From Baylisascaris procyonis (taxonomy: Eukaryota; Nematoda; Chromadorea; Rhabditida; Ascarididae), in contig JAZARR010000051.1 in assembly GCA_037389465.1 (NCBI GenBank), positions 59,869 through 123,868 on the forward strand: DNA of 64,000 nt, given 5' to 3'. The notes beneath the pieces are model-generated. The model was not told the origin of the DNA. It saw nothing but the letters and a program-made list of their open reading frames with translations, and did no database searches. A program made the position numbers and the translations under genes. Each line of letters starts with the position of its first letter. Within the stretch, counting starts at the first letter, position 1. Positions 15,067 through 26,804 of this stretch are shown here, in pieces.

Positions 15067-18000
15067 AGTCTTAACCAAGTGGTACTGCTGATATATAACC
15101 TCCCACCTCATATCTCACATTGATAATCAACTTCGAAGGGTGGAAACAAAAAAAAGAAGAATGCCTATTACAGCCAGTTGAATTTTCATCAAACACCGAT
15201 TAAATTACAAAAAGAGAACAAATCTTTGCGGGTTGCGAAAAAATTAAAAAACACTAACGCATTTTTCTCTAAAATATTTGATTAATTCTTAACGTTCTAC
15301 GAAAAGTGATTGATTAAATGAGTGAAATGAAAAAGCACAAATCGTGCCAGCACACCTGGCGCATTTTTCTAATTTCTAATTTTTGATGAATTATTGTGAT
15401 GAATATTTCTCTCATGCACTTAGAGTTTTTCTATACAATCCATCAAAGAGCTTGAATTATCATCAATTCCGTATCGATTATAAAAAAAAAAACGATTAGC
15501 TTATTTAGCGAATTTTATGGCAACGCTCAGCTTAAAAACAATCAGCGAGCATGACGTAGCATCCGGAATATGGCGGTAAATACGGAAAATACCGGAAATG
15601 AATCCTGAGATGCTGTTTTGTTTTTTTTTTTTAATTTTGCAATGGTCATCCGATCGCTTTTCATACACTTTTTTTTAAATAATAAAAATGATATAAATAA
15701 ATATAAATTTATAAATATACAAGGGATGTTCGTATATATTAGACCAAGCATCAACATATTACAGAAGAAGTAAATACGATCGGCACTTCCGGTCCATCAA
15801 TGCTTCATATCAATAAACGTTTATAAATATTTATTTATTTGCATATTTATTTACATAATACATCTGAGTGTTATTGATTTCCAATTTTCAACCACACTTC
15901 AAATATAAATGTACTTTTTTTATACTGTCTTATCATAACAGCGGCACTTCTTTACTCTTGAAAAAATATGCCAAGAAAAATGGAATAATACAAATCAATT
16001 AATTTAAAAAAAATTAATAAAAAAACCAATTGATGAAAAATTTTTTGGACCATTTCCAAAAAAAAAAAGAATTTTTTTTGAACCATTTCCAGCCAGCGTT
16101 TTAAAGAAAATCACCAAATGCGATCTGTCACGTTGAGACAAGAAAGAGACGTTATGATTGAAAATCGGTAGCTAGTTGCGATGTAAATGCGTTTCAAGGC
16201 ATTAAATGCTGCCTAGCGACCAATCCGCTTATAAAACTCTAGAGAATATACGCAACATCTCGTTGTTTACCATTATTACAAATAAATCTTTTTCCTTTCA
16301 GGACTTTTTTTAATTGAATTCTATTTTTCTTATTTTTATTTATAATGAGTTCAGTTATATTTAAATTCAAAAAAAAGATATTTCTAAAGTTTAGAATTAA
16401 TTGAAACTTTTAAATTATTCCAACTTGCGACCTATTTAAACATAATGGGCATTAAATATAATTGCCACCCTTCAAGATCACCGTCATCAGTGTTCTATCG
16501 ATTGGTTTAAGGAACAACCGATTTTAGTAGGACAACCTAAATTTATCGATAACATACGACAGGATATACCCCCCCCCTCCCAAAAAAAAAATAAAAAATC
16601 CCCTATATTCATTAAATTTTTCTGACTTGAAAAATATTAAGCTGCAACACAAGTAATGGCAATATTTCAAATACGATCGAACAAAACAATTCGGATTGAT
16701 CGCAATGAATTGTTCTTTTTTCTGCAAAGAAAAATTTTCCCTTCTAGATAATCATATCCGATCGTAATCATCCATTTTGAGAATAACAGAGATGAAAAAA
16801 AAATTTTTTTTTCTTAGAAAATTCCATCAAAATTTTTTTGAAAAATTTCTAAATTCATAAACAGGAAATACGATTCTTTTTTTTTCTTTCTCTTATATAG
16901 ATGGAATGCTATATATTGAATAGCTCTATGAATAAACATTATAATTGTGACATTTATGAAAATTAGTGTAAAAAAAGGGCAAAAAAATTGGAAATTATGC
17001 GCATTTTCATGTGATTATTAATGCAAATCAATTGAAATCGGTGACACACATCTGTCAATTACCTTTCGTCAATAACACAGTTGCGAATAGAAACGTTTTC
17101 AAAATAAATAATGATGCCGATTAAGAACGGCAAAAATTAAAATAAACCAATAAAACAAAAAAAGTGAACGTTTTATTCGAGTGGAGATCTTTCGAGCATA
17201 TTTCACTTCAAATGTTACATCAGCCACTTCCAAACTTTCAATGAAGCTCAAACACTCATTTTTTATACATATGTACACATATGTATATATACATGTATAT
17301 TTGTATATATACGGGCGTATACCAGTGCTGGATGTGCATATTACGAACACACTGTTGCGTATATAGACGTTATAAGATAAGCGATCGCAGTGTTCGCTCC
17401 AGAATGACGTCATCTCACTCAAATTCATACCCCTTCGAAGTCCAGTGCAACGTACTACGACAAGTACATCAAACCACAATCCATTCACTTACAACAGCAT
17501 TGAATTTACTCGTTTCATATACAGTACAGCTATCCAACCATCTCAACAATACTATTTTATCGAAACAATACAACCATCAAACTATTTCTACAACACTAGT
17601 TACCTCAGGTAGCTCGCGCTAACAATATCATCTCGTATAAATCACAAATGTCACAATTATTCAACACAAAAGATCTTTAATCAATAACTTTGTTCCGAAA
17701 TAAACCTCAAAAATGATTCAGATATCCAACTTTTAACGATCCACATAGTATAACTTCAACTGACTTCAATCCTTAGAAGTAGTTAATATAAGTAAAACTG
17801 TAAATGTAACATTTTATATGCATAAATTTATGCGGTAAAATTATGCGAAGTATTCCTGAAAGCCGGAAAACTGCCTTAGACATTCAAAAAAAGATGAGAC
17901 AATTAAGCTAAATGCCTTCTAGCAATTTCTAGGGGATTGAATACTGGAAGCTCGTTGACCCGTGACTAAACATTAAAAAAACATAAATACAAAACATTTC

Positions 18001-18369
18001 TCGAAACAAAAAAACATCACAGTTATAGGCGATAAAAATAAGGCACATAAAATATATACACTATACGCTGCTACCGTAGCAATCAAATAAAGCCCCTCTT
18101 TCCGATATGCTTTCATATATTCAAGTTTCAATAAACTTCAATATAAACTGAAGTCAAGTCTGAAATAATCCATATTTTTTAAGAAACGAATTAGGTCAAT
18201 GGTTCATTTCCAAAAGAAAGTCCGACCAAAATTTATTCTTCCTTAATTTCCAACATTAGACTTAACAACTTAACAGCTGATGATATCAAAGCATTCCAGC
18301 ATTTCATTTTTTTTTAACATAGATGAAGCATAGAAATACAAAAGAGCTATTCAAAATTGATAAGTGATC

Positions 18370-21300
18370 TTAAGGTGAAGACTCTCTCTTACGTATAGAA
18401 CGCTTTCGCAGCATTGGCTCTGGTTTAACATCCCATCCTGGTATATCAGTTAACATGGGACATTCCGGTAGTTCATCATCGCTTGCCTCGTCGTTGTATC
18501 CTTCCACCATTTCATTCACCTAAATCCATGGGGATATTTCAGTATTCACGTTTCCTCTCTCACTCATTTATACAAAGATTATGTTTAGCCTAGACTATCT
18601 AAGTCCCCATTTGTACCGTTTATGCAAGCCTCCGAATGGAATATTTATATCTCTATCAAAAGATTGCAAAAGACCCGAATAAAATGGATAACAAATCTTG
18701 ATTTTGATGCATAAAAGTGGATAAAAAATAGATTTAGCAAAAGTGATATAATGGCCAAATACGATGAAAGCAACCATTCCCTTCTCTCTTCGCCAAGCCC
18801 CTTATATAAACGCTTTCACTCTTATCTGACAAGGAAGTGAAAGCGTTTAAGCTGACAAGCAAAAATAAGATGCGTAAAAATTTCGCTTTATTGGTTAGAA
18901 CTATGCAAACAAACTTTCCGCGTACACTTGTGCATACGAGCACAACAAAGTGTATGTCATATACTTATAAATGTACCTGGTGGATTCTCCCAACACCCTC
19001 ATCCAGCCCCAGCTAGATCTCTCCCCGGCTCGATTTGCAGTTGTCATAAACTCCGTCCGTTGAACAAACCTTATGGATAGGAAGGTAATAGAGTAAGGAT
19101 GTTGTGTCTAAAATAAAACAACAGATAATTTCATTTCCATTTGCAAACAGCCCTCCCATTTGGTGTTGTAATCCAGAAGTCTTTTTGGACCGTTCGTAAT
19201 GTATAATTCATACAAAACAAGCTGCATATAGATAAATGCAATTTTTTTGAATCTCACCTCGGAAGACGAATTCGTGGTTGCCGGTGTTGCCGGAAGTTCC
19301 GAGAGACCCTCCGAGGTCTTGCGTTCTTCTTCCTTAGCTCCTTCGCCAGCTTCTTGCTGCCGAAGTACCCGAAACGTCACTTCACCTTTCCGTAATGACT
19401 CTCGCAAAGCAGGTAACGACTTAAAATATTCTCAATTATCATATAATCACTGCTGATAGATCAACAATTACCACGACGATCAATCGTATTTAACACCTGG
19501 AAAACCTTTGTAATGTTATACCACCCGCATACTTTTAACCATTATCGCACTTTAGAATCTGTGAACGATACGTGGAGACATCCCGAACCTCTAGAAGGAA
19601 TCAGGTCAGGAAAGTCGAAGGAGGAATGACATTGAAGTTATTGGCAAAAAACCTCATTTTTCAATTTATATATTTATATATTTAGTCGATAAAGCATTTA
19701 TTACGATTAAATATCTCTTCATATCGCTTCCACTTCCGCTTAAATTCAATTATAAGATAGCGTGAAGATTAGGGTTGAGCCTCGTCTCCTACCCATCGAA
19801 TACTGACGAGTCGATTCATCGCTGACTTGCTGCACCACCCTCGTTCCAATGAGGCCCTTGGTTGGAGTGATTTGGTAAGACGAAGGTAAATAGTTTGCTC
19901 GAAGCCCTTTTAGAATTGACCGCGCAGTGGGCAATAATTTTTCAAAGTCAACAAAAATTTCCGAACCCGTCATCAATAAAAAAGTACGCATCGAAGGCGA
20001 CCATCAATTATTTTATCATTTATCACTCAATAAACTGATCCCAACGAAAGTCATCAGCTCCAAAACTGTTTATGAGATAATCTTTAAGATTTATCTAAAT
20101 CGATTTCCATCATGACTCTTTTAAAAGTTTTGCACTTACTTTCAAATCACTGAATGTGTACAAGTGCAATTATTACCACAGATGAAAAATCCCCCTACTA
20201 CAATCAAAAAAATCAATGAGTTGATCCCTCATCTTTCACGCTCAAATATCAATTATAATCTACTCTCATCTCTAGCATCTATATGATTTATAGTCACTAT
20301 ATAAGCTATACATGTGCCATATGTATATCAAAAATTTTCCAACTGCAAAAATTGATCGCCTCAAACGGATTTCTTACAGAGATTGCAAGTGAGAAATTTT
20401 TATATTCAAATATATCTCTTTGATTCAACGATATTTTTAATGATATAACTCCTTTAAATACTAAAATTCTTGCAATAAATAATCAATCGTACCTTACGTA
20501 CTGATGAACAAAGCATTACATAGTCGTCCGAATCAAGCAATTTTCGAATCCGACCCAAAGCTATACCCGTGGCAATCGAATTATCAATCATTGACTGCAA
20601 AAATAGACGCACTTTTATATGTTTCACAACAATAACTCATAATAACTCAGAATCGAGGTTCGCAATGTAATGATTGAGAATCGGCGAACAAGAGAATAGC
20701 ACGACGTAGTAGGAAACAACAGCAATTCATACCCCCCTTCCTTTCTTTTTGTAGAAGCAACCAAATAAATAGTTAATATTTTAGAACCTAAAAGTTGGAA
20801 AACAGCGTAATCACATCAGAAATTTGGGAAAGGGGGAGGAGGGAGGGGGAAAATTCATAGCTGATTCATTTTCTGAGTAATTTCAGGATTACCTTAAATC
20901 GACTGCTAGAAATTTCAGCACAATGGTCTGAATTTTATGAGCGATAGAGTGCCAAATATAAATTTTTTAGAAGAGGTGGAGCTCATCTTCCTCCCCCCCC
21001 CCCAACTCACCGTCCCTATTAACCACTTTAGAAATATGGAAAACATCATTTCGAGCAAAAACCCCCACACTTTTTTTATAGTAAAGGAGATAAAAACGAT
21101 TAAAAAATGTGATAGAAAACAAATAAAATATATTCTCTTACAAAAATCATTGCAATGAAGTTTCAACAACGCGTATTTACGTTCATATGTGGCCAGATGT
21201 AATTCAAATGTATACAAGCCTATTCGCATGTGCAAATTCATAAAAAATTCTAGTACCACTCAGGTATCATAATCATAATCAACTCATCTTTTCCCATCAA

Positions 21301-22965
21301 AACATCGTGACAAAGAGATGCCAAAACTTATAACAATACAATATTACTGCAATTAACCTATTATTATGAATCATACAAAAATGTCATAACACTGCTTCCA
21401 TCCCCCATTAGTTCTTGTCCATTTTACCCACTCTACATTATATCGTTCTCGTATCACAAAAATCACTAATTACCTACCCAAGGTTTACTATAGAACTTTT
21501 CGCTTCAACTTTTAACTCAGTCAAGTCCCATACCTCATTAAACCGATAATCTCACCAATACCCTCATAAGGGTATCGGCGATCCAATGAAATCCCAACTA
21601 TCTGGGTATCGGCGATCCAATGAAATCCCAACTGAATCTACCTTTAATTGTGCACTAAGCACGCAACCATCACACCCAATCAACAAAGGTTTAACATTAA
21701 CGTTAAATGCCCATCACATACTGTTTAAATATCATTCTATCAAAAACTAACATCTGAAAGAAGTAAAACTAATAAACAAAGAGAACAGATCGAACAATGA
21801 AGTGCATACCTGAATTACTTTAGTAACATCATCTCTGAGATCAGGTGGGGATTTTTCGATGATAGACTCGAAGAAGCTCACAAGTTGTTCGGGTGTCGCT
21901 TTGCTCTTCATATCCCAATCAGATTTTTTTGCAGCCGGCTGACGCTTACTCATGTCCACACCTGCCAAACACTCATTCATTTAATGCGTAAACAATATCC
22001 CTTACTTATGTTTTCCTTAATATCAAATGTGAAGTGAAAAGTTGAAACTACCTGCAAGGTATCACCCACATAACTTAATATACCTGCATGACATTACGCA
22101 TAAAATCTGAAGCATCTATATGACGTTAACGTACAAAATTTGATCTATTAAATGAGTATAAATGAAGGTTACATAGAAATTTAGATGTTCGAATTTTTGT
22201 TCCGGAATTCGAGAAGAAACCCTTTTCGGGTGGAATCCTAATGTAGATGTATTCTTATTCGTTTGACGACGCAAATACCCATGAATAAATTCAACGACGA
22301 AGTAGTGTTGCTATCAGAAAGCACGGATGTAAAATCAATGTTATACAAGGATACAAGGAACACCGAGTTGCTTACCCATGTGGGTAGATGCGATGAAGGC
22401 TGAGAGTGAGACCATCAAATTAAGCCCCTCCCTCACCCCCGATAGATCACTACCGAAGAGCAATATTCTATGAATACAAAAGCAAAAACTACATGAACCA
22501 TATACCTACTGCAAGCGTTTGGTGCAAATATGACTTCTTGACCTTCCCTCTGAAGGACTATACCGCCCTACAATTCCGAGCTCTGCCACCATATTATCTC
22601 TACGCGCTTATGTAAACCCACATGGCAACACTCCATTTTCGGGTATTTTTATTTGCCCGTCTATCTGTCTGTCTGTCCGAAATGTTTCAGCTAGAGGATC
22701 GCAAAAGCTATAATTTTTGGAATTAGACGAATTAAATGGTCTACACCACTCCCTCTCCTCCCCCCCCCATTTGCTTCCAGATTGAGCAGTCAGTTTCAAG
22801 ACGAATTATTATATATAAATAAGTATAAGGATAACCTTTAGTGGGTTTATACTTTCGCAACAACTCCCATACGGATGGTTCGGTAGAAGTTTTCCGCTCA
22901 CTCTTCACATGATTACTCGTTAAACTTTTTAACAATCGACTAGATTCGAAACTGCTCACTACATC
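18370..22965 (-). CDS. Unrecognised acidic-tailed protein, or the C-terminal tail of the upstream seipin gene
   Basis: Five minus-strand exons join with consistent phase: 22836-22965, 21810-21961, 20493-20594, 19258-19419 and 18370-18519 (stop TAA at 18370-18372). Every junction has GT and AG ends. They encode 231 residues. The first 43 are Ser/Lys-rich (SSFESSRLLKSL) and end WELLRKYKPTKG. A helical middle follows with FFESIIEK, MIDNSIATGIALGRIRKLL and LPALRESLRKG. Then come a Glu/Lys then Ser/Thr/Pro-rich linker and an acidic segment (NDEASDDELPECP), and the end is basic (RKRSIRKRESSP). I recognise no family. No ATG opens the first exon, so its 5' end must be spliced. One option is that ATG 21953, 8 nt after an AG acceptor, starts a separate trans-spliced 185-residue protein. 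The other is that these exons are the cytosolic tail of the seipin gene 0.6 kb upstream on the same strand. Long introns hold a 30-bp direct duplication near 21.6 kb and one dispersed repeat. Confidence 0.65.
18650..18780. repeat. Dispersed repeat, copy 2
   Basis: This is the partner of 13418-13560 in the same orientation, about 5.2 kb away. It lies just upstream of the last exon's 5' splice side, inside the final intron of the minus-strand gene at 18370-22965. Confidence 0.6.
21570..21633. repeat. 30-bp direct duplication
   Basis: The 30-nt segment beginning GGGTATCGGCGATCCAATGA occurs at 21570-21599 and again at 21604-21633, separated by 4 nt. It lies in an intron between exons at 21810 and 20594 of the minus-strand gene. 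Confidence 0.95.
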
Positions 22966-23570
22966 CTGAATTTATTCAATTATTCAAGTTGCTAAATTTC
23001 TTCTATAGTAAAAAAAAAAAGAAACTCACTAGCTGGTAATAAATCAACCATGAACGAAAATAATAAAATTAGGCTCGATAAGTAGGGTTTTATGCTTAAA
23101 TTTATTAATATAACTTTTAAAAAATTTATTAGTCATAAGCTGGGGGCAAAATTAACCAATCTGGAAAGCAACGGCCGCTGTGCGCTCCCCTTAACACCTC
23201 AGTAAACTTTTACTATACACTAAACGAAGTGGGAAAGCGCGCAAGCTGAAAACTGATGGCACTTTACGCGCTTTTAATTCCTACTTGCTTCACCGAACAC
23301 TCTTATAAACTCATCACCGACAATAAATGAAACATGCAAAATAATACTTCCATATTCTAACTGATCCAAGCGCAGATATGCCACAAAATTAGCCTTGTTC
23401 CTGGAGTCCCATCAACAACCACCTTCCAAACACCTCTTCGTCAAAATTTGTCCCCTCTTCCACAACCAACTGCCAAATAAGCAATTCTCGTCAGTAATTC
23501 TCTCTTCTAGACTTGCTTTGCCTCTATTTGAATGTAATCCCCTATCCACACGCATATCAATCAATCTTAA

Positions 23571-26083
23571 TCAGAATATATCAAAAGTAACCGTTTCACA
23601 AAGGCTATCCATCGATCCGTATGACTGAAATCCACTTGAAGCGCCAATCGATGAAGTCCGACTTGATCGTCTCACTTGAGGTTCACCGGTGAAGGCATCG
23701 TTGCGTTTCATATAGAATGCTAGACCTCGATGTGCCCAATAGAATGTGATTAATGAAATACCGAAACAAAATGACGATACGCATAGTATTAATGCAGATA
23801 CGATCGGCCAATCGAACAGAAAATTACGGAAAAAGCCGAATCGAGCACGTATCAGCACATTTCCTTCTTCAATCTACAAATAAAACATTTAGAAGCAATA
23901 GTTAATATAAGGAAAACATCATAACAAACAACAAATAGAAATGGATTGTGAGAAAAGACAGCAAGGAATAAGCTGTCTGAAGATTAGGAAGAATCGTTGG
24001 ATGTATAAATAACTTAATCGGGAATAATCTCAAATATCGAATGCTTAATAACTGTAATCCATCATCAACTACGTTTATCCACAAAGCACCAATGCCACCC
24101 ATAGCAGTGTAATGCCTTAAATGAACCCATCTAGTACACTTTGTTTATATAGAGTGACCCGTCGATTCCACCGTCGATGTTCTACATTCTTACATTCGTC
24201 GTTCATCGATATTTAATAGTAACCTAAATCTTGACTTTTAGCTAAAAAACGACTCAACCGGAGCCGAAAGAAAGTTATAAAAATGTTCAATTATAAATTG
24301 CGATCGAGGAAATCAACAAGTAAACAAAACTCGAGTATTAGTGCCCCCTCAATATGCTCTGATATTACCTATTTTTCACTGGAATAATTATCCTACTATC
24401 GTGATTCTTTATTAAGCAGCTACCTTACCCATCTGAATTGAATTTTGAAAAAAAAAAGACCTCAGCAAGGCGATTCTGTAGTTGCACTAAGATCGAATTA
24501 GTTGGTTTTTCGGTTGACTCGATGAATTTTTCACTAAAAGTGACTTGTACGCCGAGTTGATTCTCCTCTCTCCACCATCCAGAAAAATAAAGCGGCATAA
24601 ATGCAACATATTTCATCTGAAATAATGTCTCGGAAATTTAAAAAAAAAAAAAATTTAATTTGCTTATAAGACTGACCATTTTACCTCTCCAACAGCAAGA
24701 CGATCTACATATTCAACAATAATCACAGAAGCAATTCACTAACTACGAAATGTTTAAATCGAATATCTTTACTACTAAGCAAAGTATGCATAGCTTCTCG
24801 TCATATCGTGCAAATTTCCACATGAATTCCGCCTGCCCATATGGAATACCCTTATTTTACACAATTCAAACTTAACTTCAGTCTTTTTATAGTATTGTTG
24901 TATGAAGTTGAGCTTGAAAAACATAGGATCATTTTATAAAACGGTGGAAATTGACCAGAAATATTGGGGATCAACATAAAGGTTAGCATCAACTTGCCCC
25001 TCCTGTGGATAGAGAGACAGCTATACATAAACGCAGGTACAGCGACAATCAGATAGTTGCCAGACGGGTGGCTGAACACCTGAGCAATGAACCGTACGAA
25101 TTCGAATTGAAGTTCGAACAACGTCAAGATAGGGCTCTCGCTTCGATTAAAACTATCTGCACAGTCTATGAAAAATATAGGAAATATAATCAAAAATAAA
25201 CCTAGCAATTAAAAATAAACTCACAAAAGATATTATGGATCGTTGTTTGGTGACTCTTGCTGTTCGTCTATAGGAAGCAATCCTTTCGTTTTGATCATCA
25301 AATGTTTCAAATATAACTTGGAATGGACCAAGATGTCGATTGCTTTCGACTGGTGACAATATAAGCTCAACGCTGACGTCATAATGGATACCGCCAGCTA
25401 GCTGCCATTCACCCTGCAGAATCAACTGTATACGATTACCTCGTGAGAGATTATTAGCACTTCAACAATCTTTAAAAAATTTTTTTCTTCGTTCGTAATT
25501 CACATACCGCCAATAAATCTCTATGCCGCAGCAGATGCGCACAAGATACCGTATTAATCCGATAATGCCCCTCTTCTGGAATGTGCATTCGATCAGCAAG
25601 ATTATGATACTGTGTGCACATGCGGATCCTTGTTAAGAGAAAAGTGCTCCTCTCATTACTTCAGGAAATATCAGCCGCTGTCTTCAACAATGTGTTGATT
25701 CTATAAACTGAGACCGATATTCGCCAACGAAACTTTATTCCGCTCAAAAAACAATGCCTGCAACGTTTCATCACAACTATTACACCCATATTACTAATCC
25801 TGAAATAGTCTATCGGACTTGATTGTCATGATCACCCAAGAATAAGATGGACAAATTCAAATCTATTTATTTAGTAATAAGCCATCTCGACCTCTCTCCC
25901 CATCCTCCTCTCCCTTCCCTCATTATAAACTTTTCACTGCAAAATGTCACTTATTATGCAGTAATTACATGAACTCTTTTTCCATTCCCACTAAATACAT
26001 TAATAAACACTCTAAATCTTACCTTCTCAAACATTTAACATATATACTAGTTAATGAAAATTACAAATAATTTCATTCTCCCT

Positions 26084-26136
<53 letters not shown>

Positions 26137-26804
26137 TAATTATATCTAAGAAGCAGTCGTTTGTAGGTGGATGCTGCTATTTAGGTACGAAGAATTGCAA
26201 AAGTACATACTTCATCAAGTTTGACCGTAGCAGTGGGATATGAACAAACACCTGCAAGGTGTTCACTACAAGTAAGGAATGTGAAGTACAACGGTGCTCT
26301 CAGCTGCACCAACGATGGCAGACACAACGCCCTGAAATCTAGAAGATATACTTCGCTATGCATTCACTTATAGTCATCAAGATGCACAAATGGTCCTCTG
26401 ATCTTGTCTTATGAACGCCCATCAAAAGATTTTATTTTCATGCCTTGAGTGGATAGAACTTTCCCGGAGTATAGCAGTTCGAGATATAGATGGGAAAAAG
26501 ATGGGGAAAGTGGGAAAAAACCACTCTAACACAATTAAATCCCCTCTTTAACAGTCAAAATAAAACAAACTTATAAAATTAAAATAAAATTTAGTGATAA
26601 AATTTCTTCAATTTTTTTAAAATATCCACATCAAAGTTTAAAAAAAAAAAAAAAATTATAAATCGTTTACCTTATAAAAAAGGGTGAAAGCATAGCGAGG
26701 AAAGCAACGACACCAAGTTGAAGTATGAATAGAATGCTATGATACGCTGATATATGTTGTCGTATCGATTCCACACTATTATTCACTCTTTCGTTCAATA
26801 TCAT
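23571..26804 (-). CDS. Seipin (BSCL2 family), ER lipid-droplet biogenesis protein
   Basis: Six exons join in phase: 26671-26804, 26211-26331, 25508-25609, 25225-25425, 24461-24616 and 23571-23873, giving 338 residues (stop TGA at 23571). Known role of the family: oligomeric ER membrane protein at ER-lipid droplet contacts. The layout fits. An N-terminal membrane segment lies at about residues 22-43 (FILQLGVVAFLAMLSPFF). The luminal beta-sandwich includes GVCSYPTATVKL, then HYDVSVELILSPVESN (human: ELELPESPVN), then PLYFSGWWREENQLGVQVTF and SILVQLQNRLAE. A second membrane segment follows RARFGFFRNFLFDWPIVSAL (human: HFTGLRYLLYNFP). The end is a Ser/Arg-rich cytosolic tail. The start ATG (26804) lies about 27 nt after a CATCTAG acceptor, consistent with trans-splicing. 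The exon 5 donor is weak (GAG/GTCTTT before poly-T), but only it keeps frame and alignment. Two internal donors in exon 6, at 23676/23675 (CAA/GTGAGA) and 23592/23591, could instead join the exons at 18370-22965 in frame. Confidence 0.9.
26088..26134. repeat. (TA)n microsatellite
   Basis: An uninterrupted TA dinucleotide tract inside the second intron of the seipin gene, between exons at 26211 and 25609. Confidence 0.95.

Larger units (their letters stand above)
12779..18369. other. Gene-poor AT-rich interval, no supported gene
   Basis: I see no exon series with consistent phase and no recognisable protein. It contains a TTTA microsatellite (about 13630-13743), one copy of a dispersed repeat (about 13418-13560), a TCTG microsatellite (14995-15066), and several C-run or A-run tracts, for example near 16568-16600. 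The longest open frame (minus strand, 17099-17488) is low-complexity around its TATA/CATA-rich centre and resembles no family I know. Confidence 0.6.

Noticed and set aside
17099..17488. 129-codon minus-strand open frame
   Set aside because: Low-complexity TATA/CATA-rich centre, no recognisable domain, no phase-consistent partner exons.
19746..19991. 81-codon minus-strand open frame between exons of the 18370-22965 gene
   Set aside because: No convincing acceptor or donor; skipping it keeps phase perfectly.
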